Shown here: piece after piece, positions 1 through 9,482 of the stretch
Layout of the letters: each line of letters starts with the position of its first letter
How positions within the stretch are numbered: the first letter of the stretch is position 1
Assembly (NCBI RefSeq): GCF_001423495.1
Contig: NZ_LMOG01000011.1
Location: forward strand, 1 to 44,760
DNA: 44,760 bases
Source: Xanthomonas sp. Leaf131
Lineage (GTDB): Bacteria; Pseudomonadota; Gammaproteobacteria; Xanthomonadales; Xanthomonadaceae
Direction: 5' to 3'
Translations under genes and position numbers: made by a program
Notes under the pieces: model-generated
What the model was told of the DNA's origin: nothing
Databases searched by the model: none
The model's input: the letters and a program-made list of their open reading frames with translations, nothing else

Positions 1-118
1 TGCCAGCAGCCGGCACCACCGTGCCCGGCTTACGGAGTGGCCAAAGCCCCTCCAACAACACAGTTGCTACAAGGACTTACTTGCGGCGTGTCCCGCGATG
101 GTGGGCGGGCAAGGGCCC
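1..118. repeat. Dispersed repeat at left edge, inverted copy at right edge
   Basis: The first 76 bases are identical to the reverse complement of the last 76 bases of the window. The match then continues with only a few mismatches to about base 118. The copy contains a 27-nt core at 68-94 that recurs at 11488-11514, 11822-11848 and 44667-44693. This is seen directly. That it is a dispersed Xanthomonas intergenic repeat at which the assembly stopped is inference. No coding sequence is evident here. Confidence 0.85.
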
Positions 119-203
119 TCAAGCCAAGCCGCAGATCACCAGCGAATGCGGCAGGCATCGTAGGTATCGCGCGCAGCCACGCATACGCGTTTGCATCGGA
201 CAC

Positions 204-233
204 AAAAAAGGCGGGCCTGCGCCCGCCTTTTTA
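204..233 (-). terminator. Intrinsic terminator of the TolC-like gene (looks bidirectional)
   Basis: A GC-rich hairpin (GGCGGGC / GCCCGCC) is flanked by six A on one side and a T run on the other. It lies about 20 bp past the TAA stop of the minus-strand TolC-like gene. Because both flanks are A/T tracts it could also stop rightward transcription entering from the edge. Confidence 0.85.
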
Positions 234-251
234 GTGACCTATCCGCTCGCC

Positions 252-1634
252 TTACTGCAGCGAACCACTGCCTTGCAGCTTGGACTCGGCATCCTGCGAC
301 AACAGGCGGTTCACATCCTGCAGATCGGTGATGTCGAGCTTGCCGATCGCCTGGCCCAGCAGCAGACGGTTCTGCAGGAAGTTGTAGCGCGACTGCGCGT
401 AGTTCAGCTGCGCCTGGAACAACGTGCGCTGGTTCTGCACCACGTCCAGCACGGTGCGCGTGCCGACTTCCAGACCCACCTGCGAGGCGTCGTAAGCGGC
501 CTGTGCGGAGACCACGGCCAAGCGGCGTGCTTCCACTTCGCTGATGCCGGCGACCACGGTTTGATAGGCGTTACGCGTGTTGCGGTCCAGTGCACGCTTC
601 TGCTGCTCGTAGGTGTCCTGCTGAATATCGCGACGCGACAGCGCCTGACGCACGGCCGACTGGGTCGCGCCGCCGGCGAAGATCGGAATCGACAGCGTGA
701 TGCCGATCGAATCGGTATCGATGTCGCGGCCGTTTGTGGTGAAGTTGCCGGCTGCCTGATCGACTGTGCTCGCGCCGCCCCAGCTATTGCTGCGGCCGAC
801 ATTGGCGCCGAGGTTCAGGGTCGGATAGTGACCCGCACGCGCGGCATTGACCTGCGCTTCGGCCGCGCTGACCTGCAGCTGCTGCGCCTTCAGCGCCGGG
901 TTGTCGGCGATGGCGGTGGAGACCAGTTGATCGACATTGGCGTAGGCGGCCGGCACTTCCGGGCGGAACTCTTCCGGCAATGCACGCAGACCCACCACCG
1001 GCTGGCCGGTGAGTTCGGTCAGCGCCTGGTAGTAATCCTTCAGCGTGTTACGCGCGTTGATACTGTCGGCACGCGCCTGGTCGTACTGGGCGCGGGCTTC
1101 GTGGACATCGGTGATCGGCGCCAGGCCCACTTCCAGGCGCTTGTCGGCGTAGTCGAACTGCTTCTTGGCGGCGGCTTCGTTGGTCTCGGCTGCGGCCAGC
1201 GATTCGATCCCAACCAGCACCTGGAAATACGCCGCCGAGCTGCGGGTGATCAGATCGTTGTTGGCCGATTCCAGCGTGAAGTCGGCCGCCTTGGCCACTT
1301 CGCGCTGTGCGCGCAGGTTGGCGAACTGCGCCCAATTGAAGATGGTCTGGTTGCCCTGAATCGCATACTGGCGTTGCTTGGTGGTGGAGCGGCCGTCCAC
1401 GCCTTCCAGCTCGCGGTGCGACTGGGTGAAACCAGCGGTGCCATCCAGCTGCGGCAGCAACGCCGCACGCGCCTGTACCTGACCTTCCCGGTTGACCAGG
1501 CGGGTGGACTCGGCCACGGCCAGCTGCGGATCGCCGTTGCGGGCCATTTCGTAGACCTGCAGTAGATCGGTGGCGTTTGCAGCCATCGGAGACAGGGCGG
1601 CGGCCAGGGCCAGAACGAGGGATCGGCGGATCAT
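252..1634 (-). CDS. tolC: TolC family outer membrane efflux/type I secretion channel
   Basis: This encodes 460 residues, the usual length of TolC-type outer membrane factors, which form the trimeric channel-tunnel for RND/ABC efflux and type I secretion. The ATG at 1634 is chosen because it opens a clean signal peptide (basic MIRR, hydrophobic core, likely cleavage after Ala21 in AANA) and is preceded by an AAGGAAG ribosome site; the frame extends further upstream but reads as low-complexity Arg/Pro. The mature part starts with the family-typical DLLQVYE(M/L)A and contains the two internally repeated OEP units rich in Ala/Gln coiled coil. It lies 20 bp downstream of the PCMT-like gene in the same direction, so co-transcription is likely. 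The family is clear; the specific pump it serves cannot be told from here. Confidence 0.93.
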   Translation of the reverse strand: MIRRSLVLALAAALSPMAANATDLLQVYEMARNGDPQLAVAESTRLVNREGQVQARAALLPQLDGTAGFTQSHRELEGVDGRSTTKQRQYAIQGNQTIFNWAQFANLRAQREVAKAADFTLESANNDLITRSSAAYFQVLVGIESLAAAETNEAAAKKQFDYADKRLEVGLAPITDVHEARAQYDQARADSINARNTLKDYYQALTELTGQPVVGLRALPEEFRPEVPAAYANVDQLVSTAIADNPALKAQQLQVSAAEAQVNAARAGHYPTLNLGANVGRSNSWGGASTVDQAAGNFTTNGRDIDTDSIGITLSIPIFAGGATQSAVRQALSRRDIQQDTYEQQKRALDRNTRNAYQTVVAGISEVEARRLAVVSAQAAYDASQVGLEVGTRTVLDVVQNQRTLFQAQLNYAQSRYNFLQNRLLLGQAIGKLDITDLQDVNRLLSQDAESKLQGSGSLQ

Positions 1635-1654
1635 CGGGGAAGCTTCCTTGGGAA

Positions 1655-2311
1655 TCAGAATTGGAATCGGGGCGTCGGTGCGGCGCCCTGAAGATAGGCG
1701 AGGTCGGTTTCGAACAACGAGTCGATGCGCGGGGCGTTGACGTCGCCACGGACCAGGACCGCTTCCATCACCGGTTCGTGACCGCGCACGACGAACAGCC
1801 GGCCGTTCGGGCGCAACCACTGCAGCCACTGGGTCGGCAGCGACTCGACCGCGCCGGTCACGCAGATGGCATCGAAACGGCGCTCGCTCTGCCAGCCGAA
1901 CGCATCGGCGGTTTCAATCCGCACGTTGCTGCCCAGGCCGGTACGGTCCAGATTGGCGCGCGCGGCGGCGGCCAGTGCCGGGTCGATCTCCAGGCTCACC
2001 ACTTCGCGGGCCAGTGCGGCCAGGCAGGCGGTGGAAAAGCCGCTGCCGGTGCCGATTTCCAGCACGTCTTCGCCCGGCTGCAGATCCAGCGCCTGCAGCA
2101 TGCGGCCTTCGATCACCGGCTTCATCATCTTGTGGCCGGCCGACAGCGGAATCTCCACATCGACGTAAGCAAGCGTCTTGTAAGCCTCGGGCACGAACGC
2201 CTCGCGCGGCAGGCGCGCCAGCACGTCGAGCACGCGCAGGTCCAGCACGTCCCACGGCCGGATCTGCTGTTCAACCATCTTTTCGCGGGCTTGGGAGAAA
2301 TCGATCGTCAT
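1655..2311 (-). CDS. Protein-L-isoaspartate O-methyltransferase (PCMT) family protein
   Basis: This 218-residue Rossmann methyltransferase has SAM-binding motif I (VLEIGTGSG) at residues 83-91 and an acidic motif II (LEIDP) about 20 residues later, placed as in PCMT. Classical Pcm repairs isoaspartyl residues in aged proteins. Here the loop before the domain reads SAGHKMMKP instead of the usual GQTISQP-type segment that carries the active-site Ser, so the substrate may differ. The start at 2311 (MTIDFSQ) fits the family N-terminus better than the ATG five codons upstream. It lies directly upstream of the TolC-like gene and about 130 bp downstream of the TetR gene, all on the minus strand. Family assignment is good; isoaspartate repair activity is uncertain. 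Confidence 0.85.
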   Translation of the reverse strand: MTIDFSQAREKMVEQQIRPWDVLDLRVLDVLARLPREAFVPEAYKTLAYVDVEIPLSAGHKMMKPVIEGRMLQALDLQPGEDVLEIGTGSGFSTACLAALAREVVSLEIDPALAAAARANLDRTGLGSNVRIETADAFGWQSERRFDAICVTGAVESLPTQWLQWLRPNGRLFVVRGHEPVMEAVLVRGDVNAPRIDSLFETDLAYLQGAAPTPRFQF

Positions 2312-2439
2312 GGTGCGGCTATCCAACGCAGTGGGGCAGGCATTTTACCGGTGCACGGGGCAACTGGCGCATCTAGCATCGCTGCGCGCGGCCAAAGGGC
2401 GCAGTGCCGGAAGTCATCGCCACCAACGTCGGGGGGCAA

Positions 2440-3093
2440 TCAGCGCGGCGCATACGCTCTCAAGAAGAAATCCACGCTGGCCTGAATATGCTCATCCACC
2501 TGCGCGCGGGTGGGCTGGCCGTGCAGGCCGCACATCATCAGTGCATACAGCTCGCCTTTGAGCAGGCAAAAAAATTGCGAGGCCGCACGCGCCAGCTCCG
2601 GGATTTCCAGCTGACCATCGGCGACCCGTGCCGACAGAAAATCCGCCAGCGCCTGTTGAGTCCGCTTGGGGCCGGCATCCCAGAACATTTCGCGCACATG
2701 CACATCGCCGGTACCGGGCGCCATCATCATGCGGTGGGTGGCAATGGCCGAGTCGGCGCTGACCATCGTAAAGAAGGCGTTGGCAATCTCGATCAACTGG
2801 TCGCGTAATGCACCTTTCGGAGCATGATCGAACAGGTCGTCCGGCATCATGTGCTGGCATTGTGCGCGGATCGCCTCCGAAAACAGGCTCTCTTTGTCGC
2901 CAAAGTGACTGTAGACGGTCAGCTTGGAAACGCCGGCGGCTGCGGCGATGCCGTCCATGCTCACCCCTGCAAAGCCCTGTTCCATGAACATGGTGCGGGC
3001 AGCGCCGAGGATGGCGGCGCGTTTCCCAAGATCCTTGGGTCGCCCAGGACCGTTGCTCTTGGCCTTGGACTTGAGGGGGGGCGAACTGGACAT
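2440..3093 (-). CDS. TetR/AcrR family transcriptional regulator
   Basis: This encodes 217 residues. The N-terminal helix-turn-helix spans roughly residues 22-75 and shows the TetR signature (VSMDGIAAAAGVSKLTVYSHF followed by GDKESLF). The remaining part is an all-helical ligand/dimer domain of the AefR-like type. The ATG at 3093 (MSSSPP) is preferred; an upstream extension is possible but poorly conserved in character. It is followed on the same strand by the PCMT-like and TolC-like genes, which suggests it controls its own operon including the efflux channel. This is inference from position. The ligand is unknown. Confidence 0.9.
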   Translation of the reverse strand: MSSSPPLKSKAKSNGPGRPKDLGKRAAILGAARTMFMEQGFAGVSMDGIAAAAGVSKLTVYSHFGDKESLFSEAIRAQCQHMMPDDLFDHAPKGALRDQLIEIANAFFTMVSADSAIATHRMMMAPGTGDVHVREMFWDAGPKRTQQALADFLSARVADGQLEIPELARAASQFFCLLKGELYALMMCGLHGQPTRAQVDEHIQASVDFFLRAYAPR

Positions 3094-3380
3094 GCCGCCA
3101 ATACTAGACCATGGGGTTCTATATTTATACTCGGCGCCTATGGAATGCATTGAAGCGCTCATCAATGCGCGCACCCGTCTTGCTGCTCTCTGCCCGCAGC
3201 GCAGCCACAGTACTTATGACGCGGAATTGTTTCATCTGAATGCCTCCCGGTGTCATCACTTGCCTGGCTGCTGTAGGGGATCCCCCTAGCGCGCTGAAAA
3301 AACCCCGGTGATAGATTGGCTGGACGGTACGTCGGCGTATGTCGGCGACTTCCAGGCAGGACGGACAAGGGGACGGAAGC
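3094..3380. promoter_or_regulatory. Divergent intergenic region with a GGGGATCCCC palindrome
   Basis: This region separates the leftward TetR gene from the rightward diguanylate cyclase gene. It holds a perfect 10-bp palindrome GGGGATCCCC at 3276-3285, embedded in an almost symmetric TAGGGG...CCCCTA context (3274-3288). It also has an AT-rich patch (about 3104-3132) that could carry the TetR promoter. I see no convincing small gene; ORFs here are short and low-complexity. Which protein binds the palindrome is unknown. Confidence 0.4.
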
Positions 3381-6300
3381 GTGGACAGGGTCGGGGCGCA
3401 AACGCATACAGGCTGCGTCCGCAGCAGGTACGTGCTGCGGATCGGGCTGCTGTGGCCATGGTTGTGGCGCTGCGTACTGCTGTGCTGCGTGCTGCTTGCC
3501 GCATGGCCGGCAGGGGCGCAGCCGCTCAAACACACCGCGTATCACACCGTCACGCGCTGGAGCATGGACGACGGCCTGCCGCATAACCTGGTGCACGCGG
3601 TGGCGCAGGGCGAGGACGGTCTGATCTGGTTAGGCACCTGGGAAGGGGTGGCGCGCTTCAACGGCCGCGATTTCACCGTCTACGATCGACAGAACACCCC
3701 CGGCGTCGAGCTCGGCGGTGTGTTCGTGGTGGTGCGCGACAGCACCGGCGGAATGTTGTTCGGCACTGCATTCGATGGCGTCTATCACTATCAGGACGGC
3801 CATTGGCAGCAGCTGGGCGATGCCTCCGCGCGGCATTTGGCGGTCAGCGCATTGTTGCGGCGTGCCGACGGCGCGTTGTGGGTAGGCACGCCGCAGACGC
3901 TGTACCGAATCGAGGCCGATGGGCGGGTGGTCGATGTCGGCCGCCAGGCCGGTCTGCCGCGCGCACGCGTTACGGCGCTATCGGCCGACGACGATGGTGA
4001 TCTGTGGGTGGGCACGGAGGTGGGGCTGTATCGCCTGCCGCACGATGGCAGTGCGGCAACCGCCTGGGGCAAGGCGCATGGCATGCGCGATGCGCCGGTG
4101 CGACGGCTGGCCAGCGATCGTCAGGGCGGGCTGCTGGTCGCCGGCGACGATGGCGTGTGGTGGTGGAGTCGCGGCGGCGGCCTGCAGCGCTTCCGTCAGG
4201 GCCAGCGGGTGGATTCGTTGCTGCTGGATCGACGCGGGCATCTGTGGATGAGCCTGTCGACCGGGCTGCTGGTGGTGCACAGCGGCGCGGACGATCCGGA
4301 CGAGCAGATCGCCATTTCCGGTGTCGCCAGCCCGGCCTTGCTGGAGGATGCCGAAGGCCTGATCTGGGTCGGCAGCACGCATGGCCTGTTCCGCATCGCC
4401 GAAGGCGCCGCGCATGGCGTCACCCATGACGACGGCCTGACCTCGGACTACGTGCGCAGCGTGTTGCAGACGCCCGATGGCACGGTCTGGGTAGGCAGCG
4501 CGGTGGGCCTGGACCGCTGGCGCGACGACCGGATCAGCCGGGTGTCGTTGTCGCCCAGCGACGGCGGACGCGTGCTGGAACAGTCGGTCCTCGCGCTGGC
4601 CGACGCCGGCGATGGCGGCGTCTGGGCCGGCACCTACAGCCAGGGCGTGGTGCGCCTGGATGCGCGAGGCCGCGTGGTGGTGCGCATCGGCGCGGCCGAC
4701 GGCCTGCCCTCGATGTCGGTGCGTGCGGTGCTGCCCGATGGCGAGGATCTGTGGATCGGCACCACCGCCGGGCTGGTGCGCTGGCGTGACGGCAAGGCGC
4801 GCCACTACACCGCTGCCGACGGCGTGCCGGACGGTTCGGTGCAGGTGCTGTACCGCGATGCGCAGGGAATTGTGTGGGTTGGCACCGATCGCGGCATGAC
4901 TGCGCTGTCGCCGGACGGCAGCACGCGCGCATGGCTGGGCGAACAGAACTTTCCCGGGCAGAACGCATTCGACTTCCTGCGCGATGCCAATGGCGATCTG
5001 TGGATCGCCAGCGATCGCGGCTTGCTGCGCTTGCGGGGAGAGACATTCCGCGTCTACGACCATCGGGTCGGGTTGCCGCGCGACAAGGTGTTCCGGCTGA
5101 TCGACGACGGCCGTGGCGATTTCTGGTTGTCGAGCAACCATGGCGTGTTCCGCATCGCGCGCAGCGATTTCGACCAGATCGATGCCGGCACGCGCGAGCA
5201 GTTGAGTGTGGAAGTGGTGGATCGCAGCGACGGCATGCCAGGCAACCAGGGCAACGGCAGCAGCGCGCCGGCCGGCTGGATGACGCAATCCGGGCAGTTG
5301 CTGTTTCCCACCGCCGCCGGGCTGGGCGTGATCGACCCGGCGCGTGTGGGCACTTTGCAAGGCCACCGCGTGCCGATCGTGTTCGAGCGCCTGCTGGTCG
5401 ATGGCATGGTGCAGCCGTTGAACGGCCTGCATCGATTCGGCGCAGGCACCCGGCGTATCGCCATTGGCTATGCCGGGTTGAATTTCCGTGGGCCGGACAA
5501 GGTGCGTTATCGCTACCGGCTGGAAGGCTTCGACCCGGAATGGGTGGATGCCGACAGCGCCATCGAGGCGATCTACACCAATCTGCCGCCGGGCCGCTTC
5601 CGCTTCCGCGTGCAGGCAATGTCGCTGCCAGTGGACTGGCGCAAGACCGAGTTGCTGGGCGAATCCAGTCTGGTCATCGCACTGGCGCCGCCGTGGTGGC
5701 GGCGCGGCGAAGTGATCGCGCTTGGCATCCTTGGCCTGGGCAGTGTGATCTACGGGTTCTATCTGTGGCGCACCGCCAGTTACCGCCGTCGTCAGCGCCA
5801 GCTCAACACGGTGATCGACCGCCGCACACGCGAGTTGAGCGACAAGAACCTCGCGCTGCAGCAAGCCAGCCAGGAACGCGAAGCCTTGATGCGCCAGCTG
5901 GAATATCGCGCCAGCCACGACGTTCTCACCGCGTTGCCCAACCGGCGCGAGGCCGAGCGCGTGCTGCAGCAATGGTTCGACGAAGCACGCGCCGGTGGTG
6001 CGGCATTGGCGTTGGCGCTGATGGATATCGATCACTTCAAACGCATCAACGACGCGTACGGCCATGAAGTTGGCGATGCGGTGTTGTCTGCGATTGGCGA
6101 GGCATTGAGCGAACAGGATCAGGCGCAGTGCTTTGCCGCCCGGCATGGTGGCGAAGAGTTCCTGCTGGCGGCCGTCGGTCTTGATGCGGCGCAGGCGCGT
6201 GCGCTGTTCGAGCGTATGCGCCAACGGCTTGCAACGATCGATGTCGACGCGCAGGGCACCACCGTGCGTTGCACTGCCAGCATGGGCATGGCGATGAGCG

Positions 6301-6395
6301 ATGAAGCGCCGAGTAGGCGCGAATTGCTGGCGTTGGCGGATCGCCGTTTGTATCAGGCCAAGCGGCAGGGGCGGGATCGGCTGGTGGGGCGGTAA
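3381..6395 (+). CDS. Periplasmic beta-propeller sensor diguanylate cyclase (Reg_prop / Y_Y_Y / GGDEF)
   Basis: This encodes about 1004 residues from a GTG start at 3381, which has an AAGGGGA-type ribosome site; an ATG 14 codons upstream is the alternative. Order of parts: a hydrophobic signal/anchor ending in AWPAGAQ (residue 47); about a dozen Reg_prop repeats with the hallmark xLWVGTxxGLxR; a Y_Y_Y domain (YRYRLEGFDPEW) near residue 710; one membrane helix at about 775-797; a short coiled coil; and a GGDEF domain. The active site is GGEEF at residues 923-927, with NRRE and MDIDHFKRINDAYGH upstream. It should make cyclic di-GMP in the cytoplasm in response to a periplasmic ligand. The position of the inhibitory RxxD site reads QAQC, so product inhibition through that site is probably absent. 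The ligand is unknown. Confidence 0.92.
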   Translation: MDRVGAQTHTGCVRSRYVLRIGLLWPWLWRCVLLCCVLLAAWPAGAQPLKHTAYHTVTRWSMDDGLPHNLVHAVAQGEDGLIWLGTWEGVARFNGRDFTVYDRQNTPGVELGGVFVVVRDSTGGMLFGTAFDGVYHYQDGHWQQLGDASARHLAVSALLRRADGALWVGTPQTLYRIEADGRVVDVGRQAGLPRARVTALSADDDGDLWVGTEVGLYRLPHDGSAATAWGKAHGMRDAPVRRLASDRQGGLLVAGDDGVWWWSRGGGLQRFRQGQRVDSLLLDRRGHLWMSLSTGLLVVHSGADDPDEQIAISGVASPALLEDAEGLIWVGSTHGLFRIAEGAAHGVTHDDGLTSDYVRSVLQTPDGTVWVGSAVGLDRWRDDRISRVSLSPSDGGRVLEQSVLALADAGDGGVWAGTYSQGVVRLDARGRVVVRIGAADGLPSMSVRAVLPDGEDLWIGTTAGLVRWRDGKARHYTAADGVPDGSVQVLYRDAQGIVWVGTDRGMTALSPDGSTRAWLGEQNFPGQNAFDFLRDANGDLWIASDRGLLRLRGETFRVYDHRVGLPRDKVFRLIDDGRGDFWLSSNHGVFRIARSDFDQIDAGTREQLSVEVVDRSDGMPGNQGNGSSAPAGWMTQSGQLLFPTAAGLGVIDPARVGTLQGHRVPIVFERLLVDGMVQPLNGLHRFGAGTRRIAIGYAGLNFRGPDKVRYRYRLEGFDPEWVDADSAIEAIYTNLPPGRFRFRVQAMSLPVDWRKTELLGESSLVIALAPPWWRRGEVIALGILGLGSVIYGFYLWRTASYRRRQRQLNTVIDRRTRELSDKNLALQQASQEREALMRQLEYRASHDVLTALPNRREAERVLQQWFDEARAGGAALALALMDIDHFKRINDAYGHEVGDAVLSAIGEALSEQDQAQCFAARHGGEEFLLAAVGLDAAQARALFERMRQRLATIDVDAQGTTVRCTASMGMAMSDEAPSRRELLALADRRLYQAKRQGRDRLVGR

Positions 6396-6398
6396 CGC

Positions 6399-7277
6399 TT
6401 ACGCCTGATCCGCCTGTGCCTGCAACAACGCAACAAACGCCTGCGCCGCACGCGACAAGGTGCGCCCGCCATGCGTCACGCAGCCCAGCTCGCGCGACAG
6501 CGCCACATCGGCCAGCGGCAGCGCCACGATCTGATGATCGATCATGCGCTCCGGCAATACGCTCCAGGCCAGGCCCACCGAGACCAGCATCTTGATCGTC
6601 TCCAGATAGTTGGTGGTCATACGCAGGCTAGGTACCAGCCCGCGCTCGGCGACCAGGCCGGCGACGATGCGGTGGGTGAAGGTGCCCGGGTCCGGCAGCA
6701 CCGCTGGGTACGCCACTACATCCTCCAGCGTCACCGCGTGCATCGTCGCCAACGGATGATCCGGCGCCACCACGAACTGCAGGCGGTCGTGCCAGATCCG
6801 CTGTGCACGCAACGGCGCGCGCGTGTCCGGTGCGAGCGTGGTAACCGCCAATTCCACTTCGCCGCGCAGCACCGCTGCATACGCCAATTCCGAATCCAGG
6901 AACTGGATATCCAGCGCCGCCTGCGGATGTTCTGCAGCAAAGCGGCGCAGCAAGGCGGGCAGGCGGTGCAGGCCCACGTGGTGGCTGGTGGCCAGACTCA
7001 GGCGCCCGCCGACGGCTGCGCCGAGATGCTCCAGTACACGGCGGGTGTCCTGCAGCTCGGCCAGGATGCGTTGCGCACGCGGCAGCAAGGCCTGGCCGGC
7101 TTCGGTCAGCACCACCTGGCGGCCGAGGCGGTCGAACAGGCGCGCGGACAATTGCCCTTCCAGCAGGGCGATACGTTTGCTCACTGCTGGCTGGGTGAGG
7201 TGCAGCGCCTCGCCGGCGGCCGAGAAGCTGCCGCTCTCGGCGATCGCCACGAACGCGCTGAGGCTGGCCAGATCCAT
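6399..7277 (-). CDS. LysR family regulator divergent from leuC
   Basis: This 292-residue protein has an N-terminal winged HTH (SFSAAGEALHLTQPAVSKRI, about residues 17-36) and a C-terminal LysR substrate-binding domain (GRLSLATSHHVGLHRLPALL onward). It ends 3 bp from the stop of the convergent diguanylate cyclase gene and is transcribed away from leuC. LysR regulators usually control the divergent neighbour, so regulation of leuCDB is the natural inference. The intergenic region holds an AT-rich inverted repeat fitting a LysR site. The effector (for example a leucine pathway intermediate) is not visible from sequence. Confidence 0.92.
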   Translation of the reverse strand: MDLASLSAFVAIAESGSFSAAGEALHLTQPAVSKRIALLEGQLSARLFDRLGRQVVLTEAGQALLPRAQRILAELQDTRRVLEHLGAAVGGRLSLATSHHVGLHRLPALLRRFAAEHPQAALDIQFLDSELAYAAVLRGEVELAVTTLAPDTRAPLRAQRIWHDRLQFVVAPDHPLATMHAVTLEDVVAYPAVLPDPGTFTHRIVAGLVAERGLVPSLRMTTNYLETIKMLVSVGLAWSVLPERMIDHQIVALPLADVALSRELGCVTHGGRTLSRAAQAFVALLQAQADQA

Positions 7278-7397
7278 TACTATTCCTGAAATTCATTTGT
7301 TGAATAAACAATATGAATTTGCGTTATCGAAGGCAAGCTCCTAGCATCGAACTCAGCCAGGTGGGCGCACCCACCATCCGCCAATCGGGTTGCTGCG
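7278..7397. promoter_or_regulatory. lysR-leuC divergent promoter region with inverted repeat and 5' hairpin
   Basis: An AT-rich dyad ATTCAT / ATGAAT (7291-7296 and 7313-7318), with nested TTGTT / AACAA, is centred at about 7304. It stands out from the GC-rich surroundings and has the size of a LysR operator. Nearer leuC, GGTGGG-CGCA-CCCACC (7360-7375) forms a perfect 6-bp GC hairpin 22 nt before the leuC ATG. The leuC ribosome site itself is weak (GGGTT). Function is inferred from position only. Confidence 0.5.
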
Positions 7398-8825
7398 ATG
7401 ACTGCCAAGACGCTGTACGACAAATTGTGGGAACTGCATGAGGTCACGCGCCGTGACGATGGTTCCTCCCTGATCTATATCGACCGCCACATCCTGCACG
7501 AAGTGACCTCGCCGCAAGCCTTCGAAGGCCTGCGCCTGGCCGGGCGCAAGCCGTGGCGCATCGACGCCAATATCGCCACGCCCGATCACAACGTGCCGAC
7601 CACGCGTGCCGAGCGCCAGGGCGGGCTGGAGTCGATCACCGACGAAGTCTCGCGCCTGCAGGTGCGGACGCTGGACGAGAACTGCGACGACTTCGGCATC
7701 CTCGAGTTCAAGATGAACGATGCGCGCCAGGGCATCGTGCACGTGGTCGGCCCGGAGCAGGGCGCCACCTTGCCGGGCATGACCGTGGTCTGCGGCGACT
7801 CGCACACCTCCACGCATGGCGCGTTCGGCGCGCTGGCGCACGGCATCGGCACCTCGGAGGTCGAACACGTGCTGGCCACGCAATGCCTGATCGCCAAGAA
7901 GATGAAGAACATGCAGGTGCGGGTGGAGGGCACGCTGCCGTTCGGCGTGACCGCCAAGGACATCGTGCTGGCGGTGATCGGCAAGATCGGCACCGCTGGC
8001 GGCAACGGGCATGCGCTGGAATTTGCCGGCAACGCAATCCGCGAGTTGTCGATCGAAGGCCGCATGACCATCTGCAACATGTCCATCGAAGCCGGTGCGC
8101 GCGTGGGCATGGTGGCGGTGGACGACAAGACGATTGCCTACGTCAAAGGCCGCCCGTTCGCGCCCAAGAATGCCGATTGGGATGCCGCGGTGGCGCTATG
8201 GCGCACGCTGGTGTCCGATGCCGATGCGCACTTCGACACGGTGGTGGAGCTGCGCGCCGAAGACATCAAGCCACAGGTCAGCTGGGGTACCTCGCCAGAG
8301 ATGGTGCTGGCGGTGGATCAGCACGTGCCCGACCCGGCCGCCGAACAGGATCCGACCAAGCGCGACTCGATCGAACGCGCGCTGAAATACATGGGCTTGC
8401 GGGCAAATCAACCGATCACCGACATTCGCCTGGATCGCGTGTTCATCGGCTCATGCACCAACTCGCGCATCGAAGACCTGCGTGCCGCTGCGGCAGTCGC
8501 AAAGGGACGCAAGGTCGCTTCAACCATCAAACAAGCATTGGTGGTGCCCGGCTCCGGTTTGGTGAAAGCGCAGGCCGAAGCCGAAGGTCTGGACAAGGTA
8601 TTTCTGGACGCCGGCTTCGAATGGCGCGAGCCGGGTTGCTCGATGTGTCTGGCGATGAACCCGGACAAGCTGGGCAGCGGCGAGCATTGCGCCTCCACCT
8701 CCAACCGCAATTTCGAAGGCCGCCAGGGCGCCGGTGGTCGCACCCATCTGGTCAGCCCGGCGATGGCCGCGGCTGCTGCGATCAGTGGTCACTTCGTTGA
8801 TGTGCGCACGCTGATGCAGGCCTGA
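7398..8825 (+). CDS. leuC: 3-isopropylmalate dehydratase large subunit
   Basis: This encodes 475 residues, full length for bacterial LeuC. With LeuD it isomerises 2-isopropylmalate to 3-isopropylmalate in leucine synthesis. The [4Fe-4S] cluster ligands are visible: Cys in IGSCTNSR and the pair in [11 protein letters not shown]. The N-terminal [16 protein letters not shown] and DHNVPTT are typical. The ATG at 7398 matches the family start. It is followed after 9 bp by leuD and leads a four-gene run ending in leuB. It lacks a strong Shine-Dalgarno sequence and has a GC hairpin just upstream. Confidence 0.98.
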   Translation: MTAKTLYDKLWELHEVTRRDDGSSLIYIDRHILHEVTSPQAFEGLRLAGRKPWRIDANIATPDHNVPTTRAERQGGLESITDEVSRLQVRTLDENCDDFGILEFKMNDARQGIVHVVGPEQGATLPGMTVVCGDSHTSTHGAFGALAHGIGTSEVEHVLATQCLIAKKMKNMQVRVEGTLPFGVTAKDIVLAVIGKIGTAGGNGHALEFAGNAIRELSIEGRMTICNMSIEAGARVGMVAVDDKTIAYVKGRPFAPKNADWDAAVALWRTLVSDADAHFDTVVELRAEDIKPQVSWGTSPEMVLAVDQHVPDPAAEQDPTKRDSIERALKYMGLRANQPITDIRLDRVFIGSCTNSRIEDLRAAAAVAKGRKVASTIKQALVVPGSGLVKAQAEAEGLDKVFLDAGFEWREPGCSMCLAMNPDKLGSGEHCASTSNRNFEGRQGAGGRTHLVSPAMAAAAAISGHFVDVRTLMQA

Positions 8826-8834
8826 GGAACGAAC

Positions 8835-9482
8835 ATGAAACCTTTTACCCAACACACCGGACTGGTCGCCCCGCTGGATCGCGCCAATGTCGATACCGAC
8901 CAGATCATTCCCAAGCAATTTCTCAAGTCGATCAAGCGCACCGGCTTCGGTCCGAATCTGTTCGACGAGTGGCGTTATCTGGATATTGGCGAGCCCGGCC
9001 GCGACAACAGCCAGCGCCCGATTAATCCGGAATTCGTGCTCAATTTTCCGCGTTATCAGGGCGCCAGCGTGTTGCTGGCACGCGAGAACTTCGGCTGCGG
9101 TTCCTCGCGCGAGCACGCGCCGTGGGCGCTGGACGAATATGGCTTTCGCGCAGTGATTGCCCCGAGCTTTGCCGACATTTTCTTCAACAACAGCTTCAAG
9201 AACGGCCTGTTGCCGATCGTGCTGGCCGACGCAGAAGTGGATGCCTTGTTCGAGCAATGCCTGGCCACCGAGGGTTACCAACTCACTGTGGATCTGGCCG
9301 CACAACGCGTGCGCCGCCCCGATGGCGTGGAATACGGTTTCGACATCGATGCGTTCCGCAAGCACTGCCTGTTCAACGGGCTCGATGATATCGGCCTGAC
9401 CTTGCAGGACGCCGATGCGATCGGTCGTTTCGAGCAGGGCCACCGCGCGCGTCAGCCTTGGTTGTTCGGCGCGCTGCAGTGA
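8835..9482 (+). CDS. leuD: 3-isopropylmalate dehydratase small subunit
   Basis: This 215-residue protein has the LeuD swivel-domain signature: [13 protein letters not shown] near the N-terminus and [14 protein letters not shown] at about residues 82-95. It pairs with LeuC to form isopropylmalate isomerase. The ATG at 8835 has a GAGGAACGAAC leader. Its TGA stop overlaps the GTG start of the next gene by four bases, indicating translational coupling with the methyltransferase. Nothing appears missing or altered. Confidence 0.98.
   Translation: MKPFTQHTGLVAPLDRANVDTDQIIPKQFLKSIKRTGFGPNLFDEWRYLDIGEPGRDNSQRPINPEFVLNFPRYQGASVLLARENFGCGSSREHAPWALDEYGFRAVIAPSFADIFFNNSFKNGLLPIVLADAEVDALFEQCLATEGYQLTVDLAAQRVRRPDGVEYGFDIDAFRKHCLFNGLDDIGLTLQDADAIGRFEQGHRARQPWLFGALQ

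Noticed and set aside
3978..6224. 748-codon open frame on the minus strand
   Set aside because: It lies wholly inside the diguanylate cyclase gene, which has clear Reg_prop, Y_Y_Y and GGDEF motifs. The antisense frame has none.
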